Source: JBEEJZ01 sp046046915 (GTDB taxonomy: Bacteria > Pseudomonadota > Gammaproteobacteria > Burkholderiales > Burkholderiaceae_C). From it: DNA of 6,871 nt. The stretch spans positions 1-6,871 of the forward strand of contig JBJOIT010000085.1 in the NCBI GenBank assembly GCA_046046915.1, read 5' to 3'. The translations under genes and the position numbers were made by a program. Below are positions 5,317-6,871 of the stretch, one piece after another; the stretch's first letter is position 1, and every line of letters starts with the position of its first letter. The notes beneath the pieces are model-generated. The model had not been told where the DNA came from. It made no database searches and saw only the letters and a list, made by a program, of their open reading frames with translations.

Positions 5317-6871
5317 CTAACCGGTTAACCACTGTTGGACGCGATCAGCCGATTGAATGGCCAGTCGCCAGTTCTGGGGTGCTTCGGGTAGGCTGAGGGA
5401 CAATCGCAGCAAACGCTTGTCTCTGGCGACGATCGCCACCAAATGTTGTTGCTTGCCGGCGTACAAGGTCAGGTCTTCCAACTTGCTCAGTCGCCATGCC
5501 TGTGCGGTCTGAGAGTGTTTTTTGGATGGGATTTCGATGCCTATCCATTCGTCGCCAGCTGCCATGCCAGCTTGCTCGGCCGGACCACCCCTCAAGACGG
5601 TTTTGATGCGGATGCCAGCGTCTTCCTGAACTCTCAGGCCCAGCGCCTGTGCACGTGGAGCGGGTTCATATTGAATGTCGACACCCTGGGCCTGAAGCAA
5701 GTTCGCCAGCGGCAGTTCGTCAGTGCCATGGACCCAGGACTTCAATTCACGGGCGTAAGAGCGTCCGCCCAGAGCGTGCAGTATGTTCGCCAGGTCTGTT
5801 TGCGTCATGGGGCCTCCCTGGCATCGACGCCAAAGGCCGCGCATCACCTCATCCAGCGTGGTTTTGCCCTCGGTGCGCAGGGTCAGATCCAGGCACAGTG
5901 CCACCAGCGCGCCCTTGGTGTAGTAGCTGACTGTGGCATTGGGCGTGTTTTCGTCCTGACGGTAGTACTTGACCCAGGCATCAAAACTGGCCTCGGCCAC
6001 CGACTGCACTGCCCGTCCTGGCGTCTGTTGCACCTGCTGGATCGTTTTGTTGAGCAGCTTCAGGTAAGCCGTGTCGTCTAGCAGACCTGCACGTCGCAAT
6101 AGCAAGTCGTCGTAGTAGCTGGTGAAACCTTCAAAAAACCACAGAAGTTCCGTGTAGTTTTCCTGCTGGTAATTGAGTGGCGAGAACTCTGCCGGCCGCA
6201 GTCTCTTGACGTTCCAGGTGTGAAAGTACTCGTGGCTGATCAGACCCAGCAGCGTCGTATAGCCGTCGCCACGCTGGGTTTCGCCACGGCGTGGCAGGTC
6301 GCGCCGATTGCAGATCAATGCAGTGCTGTACTTGTGCTCCAGCCCTCCATAGCCATCATCGACAACGCTGAGCATGAAGACATAGCGGTCGATGACAGGC
6401 GCCTCTTTGCCATGCCAAAAATCGATGGCCGCTTCACAAATTTTGCGAGCGTCTTTGATCAGTTGCTTGCCGTCAAAAGAGTCTGCGGCACCCGCCACGA
6501 CAAAGCGGTGGGGCACACCCCTGGCCACAAAGGACTCGCTCCAGAAAGCGCCCATTTCCACCGGGCTGTCGGCCAGCTCGTCGTAGTTTTCTGCGCCATA
6601 GTGACCGAAACCCTGCTTGTCAGTTTTGATGGGCCTGAGGGCAGTGGCCAACTGCCAACCCTTGCATTCTGTCGGTGCTTGCACCTCCAGCCCTTGCGGT
6701 TGATCCTCCTGTCCAAGCACACGTAGCAGCAGGCTGGTGGGGTTGAAGAAACCTCTGTTTGCATCCAGCCAAGCGGTGCGTACCGACGCATCAAAGGCGT
6801 ACACGGTGTAGCGCAGCGTCAGCGGGCGGCTGGGGTCACAAACGACATCCCAGGTGTGTTTGTCGATGTGC
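5317..6871 (-). CDS. M61 family glycyl aminopeptidase with PDZ domain (5' end outside window)
   Basis: This is the C-terminal 517 residues of a zinc metallopeptidase of MEROPS family M61, whose characterised members release N-terminal glycine (and alanine). The frame runs to the right edge (HIDKHTWDVV is the first visible stretch) and no start is seen; a GTG at 6804 lies inside the conserved YTVYAFDASVRTAW segment and is not a start. Family members of about 600 residues suggest roughly 80-100 are missing. Counting from the first visible residue, the zinc site HEYFH is at 213-217 with a probable third ligand E247 in EGFTSYYDD. A PDZ domain covers about 407-450 (LGLRVQEDAGIRIKTV, GGPAEQAGMAAGD). 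No C-terminal membrane segment is seen; location depends on the unseen N-terminus. It ends 32 bases before the hydratase start, implying one operon, although no biochemical link is evident. Confidence 0.95.
   Translation of the reverse strand, partial: HIDKHTWDVVCDPSRPLTLRYTVYAFDASVRTAWLDANRGFFNPTSLLLRVLGQEDQPQGLEVQAPTECKGWQLATALRPIKTDKQGFGHYGAENYDELADSPVEMGAFWSESFVARGVPHRFVVAGAADSFDGKQLIKDARKICEAAIDFWHGKEAPVIDRYVFMLSVVDDGYGGLEHKYSTALICNRRDLPRRGETQRGDGYTTLLGLISHEYFHTWNVKRLRPAEFSPLNYQQENYTELLWFFEGFTSYYDDLLLRRAGLLDDTAYLKLLNKTIQQVQQTPGRAVQSVAEASFDAWVKYYRQDENTPNATVSYYTKGALVALCLDLTLRTEGKTTLDEVMRGLWRRCQGGPMTQTDLANILHALGGRSYARELKSWVHGTDELPLANLLQAQGVDIQYEPAPRAQALGLRVQEDAGIRIKTVLRGGPAEQAGMAAGDEWIGIEIPSKKHSQTAQAWRLSKLEDLTLYAGKQQHLVAIVARDKRLLRLSLSLPEAPQNWRLAIQSADRVQQWLTG

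Noticed and set aside
5285..5332. Longer start of the enoyl-CoA hydratase at 5332
   Set aside because: It would overlap the peptidase stop codon and ignores the well-placed AGGAG before the ATG at 5284.
5443..6081. 212-codon plus-strand open frame antisense to the M61 peptidase
   Set aside because: The opposite strand encodes a well-conserved peptidase with intact motifs; this frame is a by-product of its codon usage.
1..6871. CRISPR array, insertion sequence, prophage or defence system
   Set aside because: No regularly spaced repeats, transposase or integrase motifs, terminal inverted repeats or target duplications were seen; the genes are core-like.

Overview
The window looks like chromosomal core sequence from a betaproteobacterium of the order Burkholderiales, most likely the family Comamonadaceae. 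I infer this from how the proteins read (MiaB, the M61 glycyl aminopeptidase, a short H-NS-type protein), from moderately high GC, and from gene order. No database search was possible. I see no insertion sequence, prophage, CRISPR array or defence cassette, and no clearly novel system.

Layout. Positions 1-195 carry no confident gene: there are two hairpins and one short open minus-strand frame running off the left edge. A minus-strand pair follows: a small probably exported protein of unknown function (1655-2143) upstream of miaB (196-1557), which modifies tRNAs reading UNN codons. Divergent from these, on the plus strand, is a phosphofructokinase (2336-3550) whose active-site residues mark it as pyrophosphate-dependent. 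The divergent intergenic region holds three copies of a WTGRCCWGG-like motif next to an extended -10 element. Downstream on the plus strand is a separate unit: an H-NS-family nucleoid protein (3666-3959) with a perfect TATAAT box flanked by an 8-bp inverted repeat, then a GC-rich hairpin, then an 83-residue unknown protein (4015-4266) whose GTG start is set by a GGAGG ribosome-binding site.

A strong bidirectional terminator (4306-4337) closes this plus-strand unit and also the convergent minus-strand tRNA-Met(CAT) gene (4344-4420). Upstream of the tRNA on the minus strand are an enoyl-CoA hydratase (4505-5284) and, 32 bases before it, an M61 glycyl aminopeptidase with an HEXXH site and a C-terminal PDZ domain (5317 to beyond the right edge). 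These two probably form an operon. No terminator is obvious between the hydratase and the tRNA, which has its own TATAAT box.

Functionally the window combines tRNA biology (miaB, tRNA-Met), central carbon metabolism (reversible PPi-linked phosphofructokinase, fatty-acid or amino-acid acyl-CoA hydration), a peptidase and a nucleoid regulator. The points most worth a second look are regulatory: the operator-like repeats at the H-NS and phosphofructokinase promoters, the palindrome in the tRNA promoter, and the unassigned left-edge segment.
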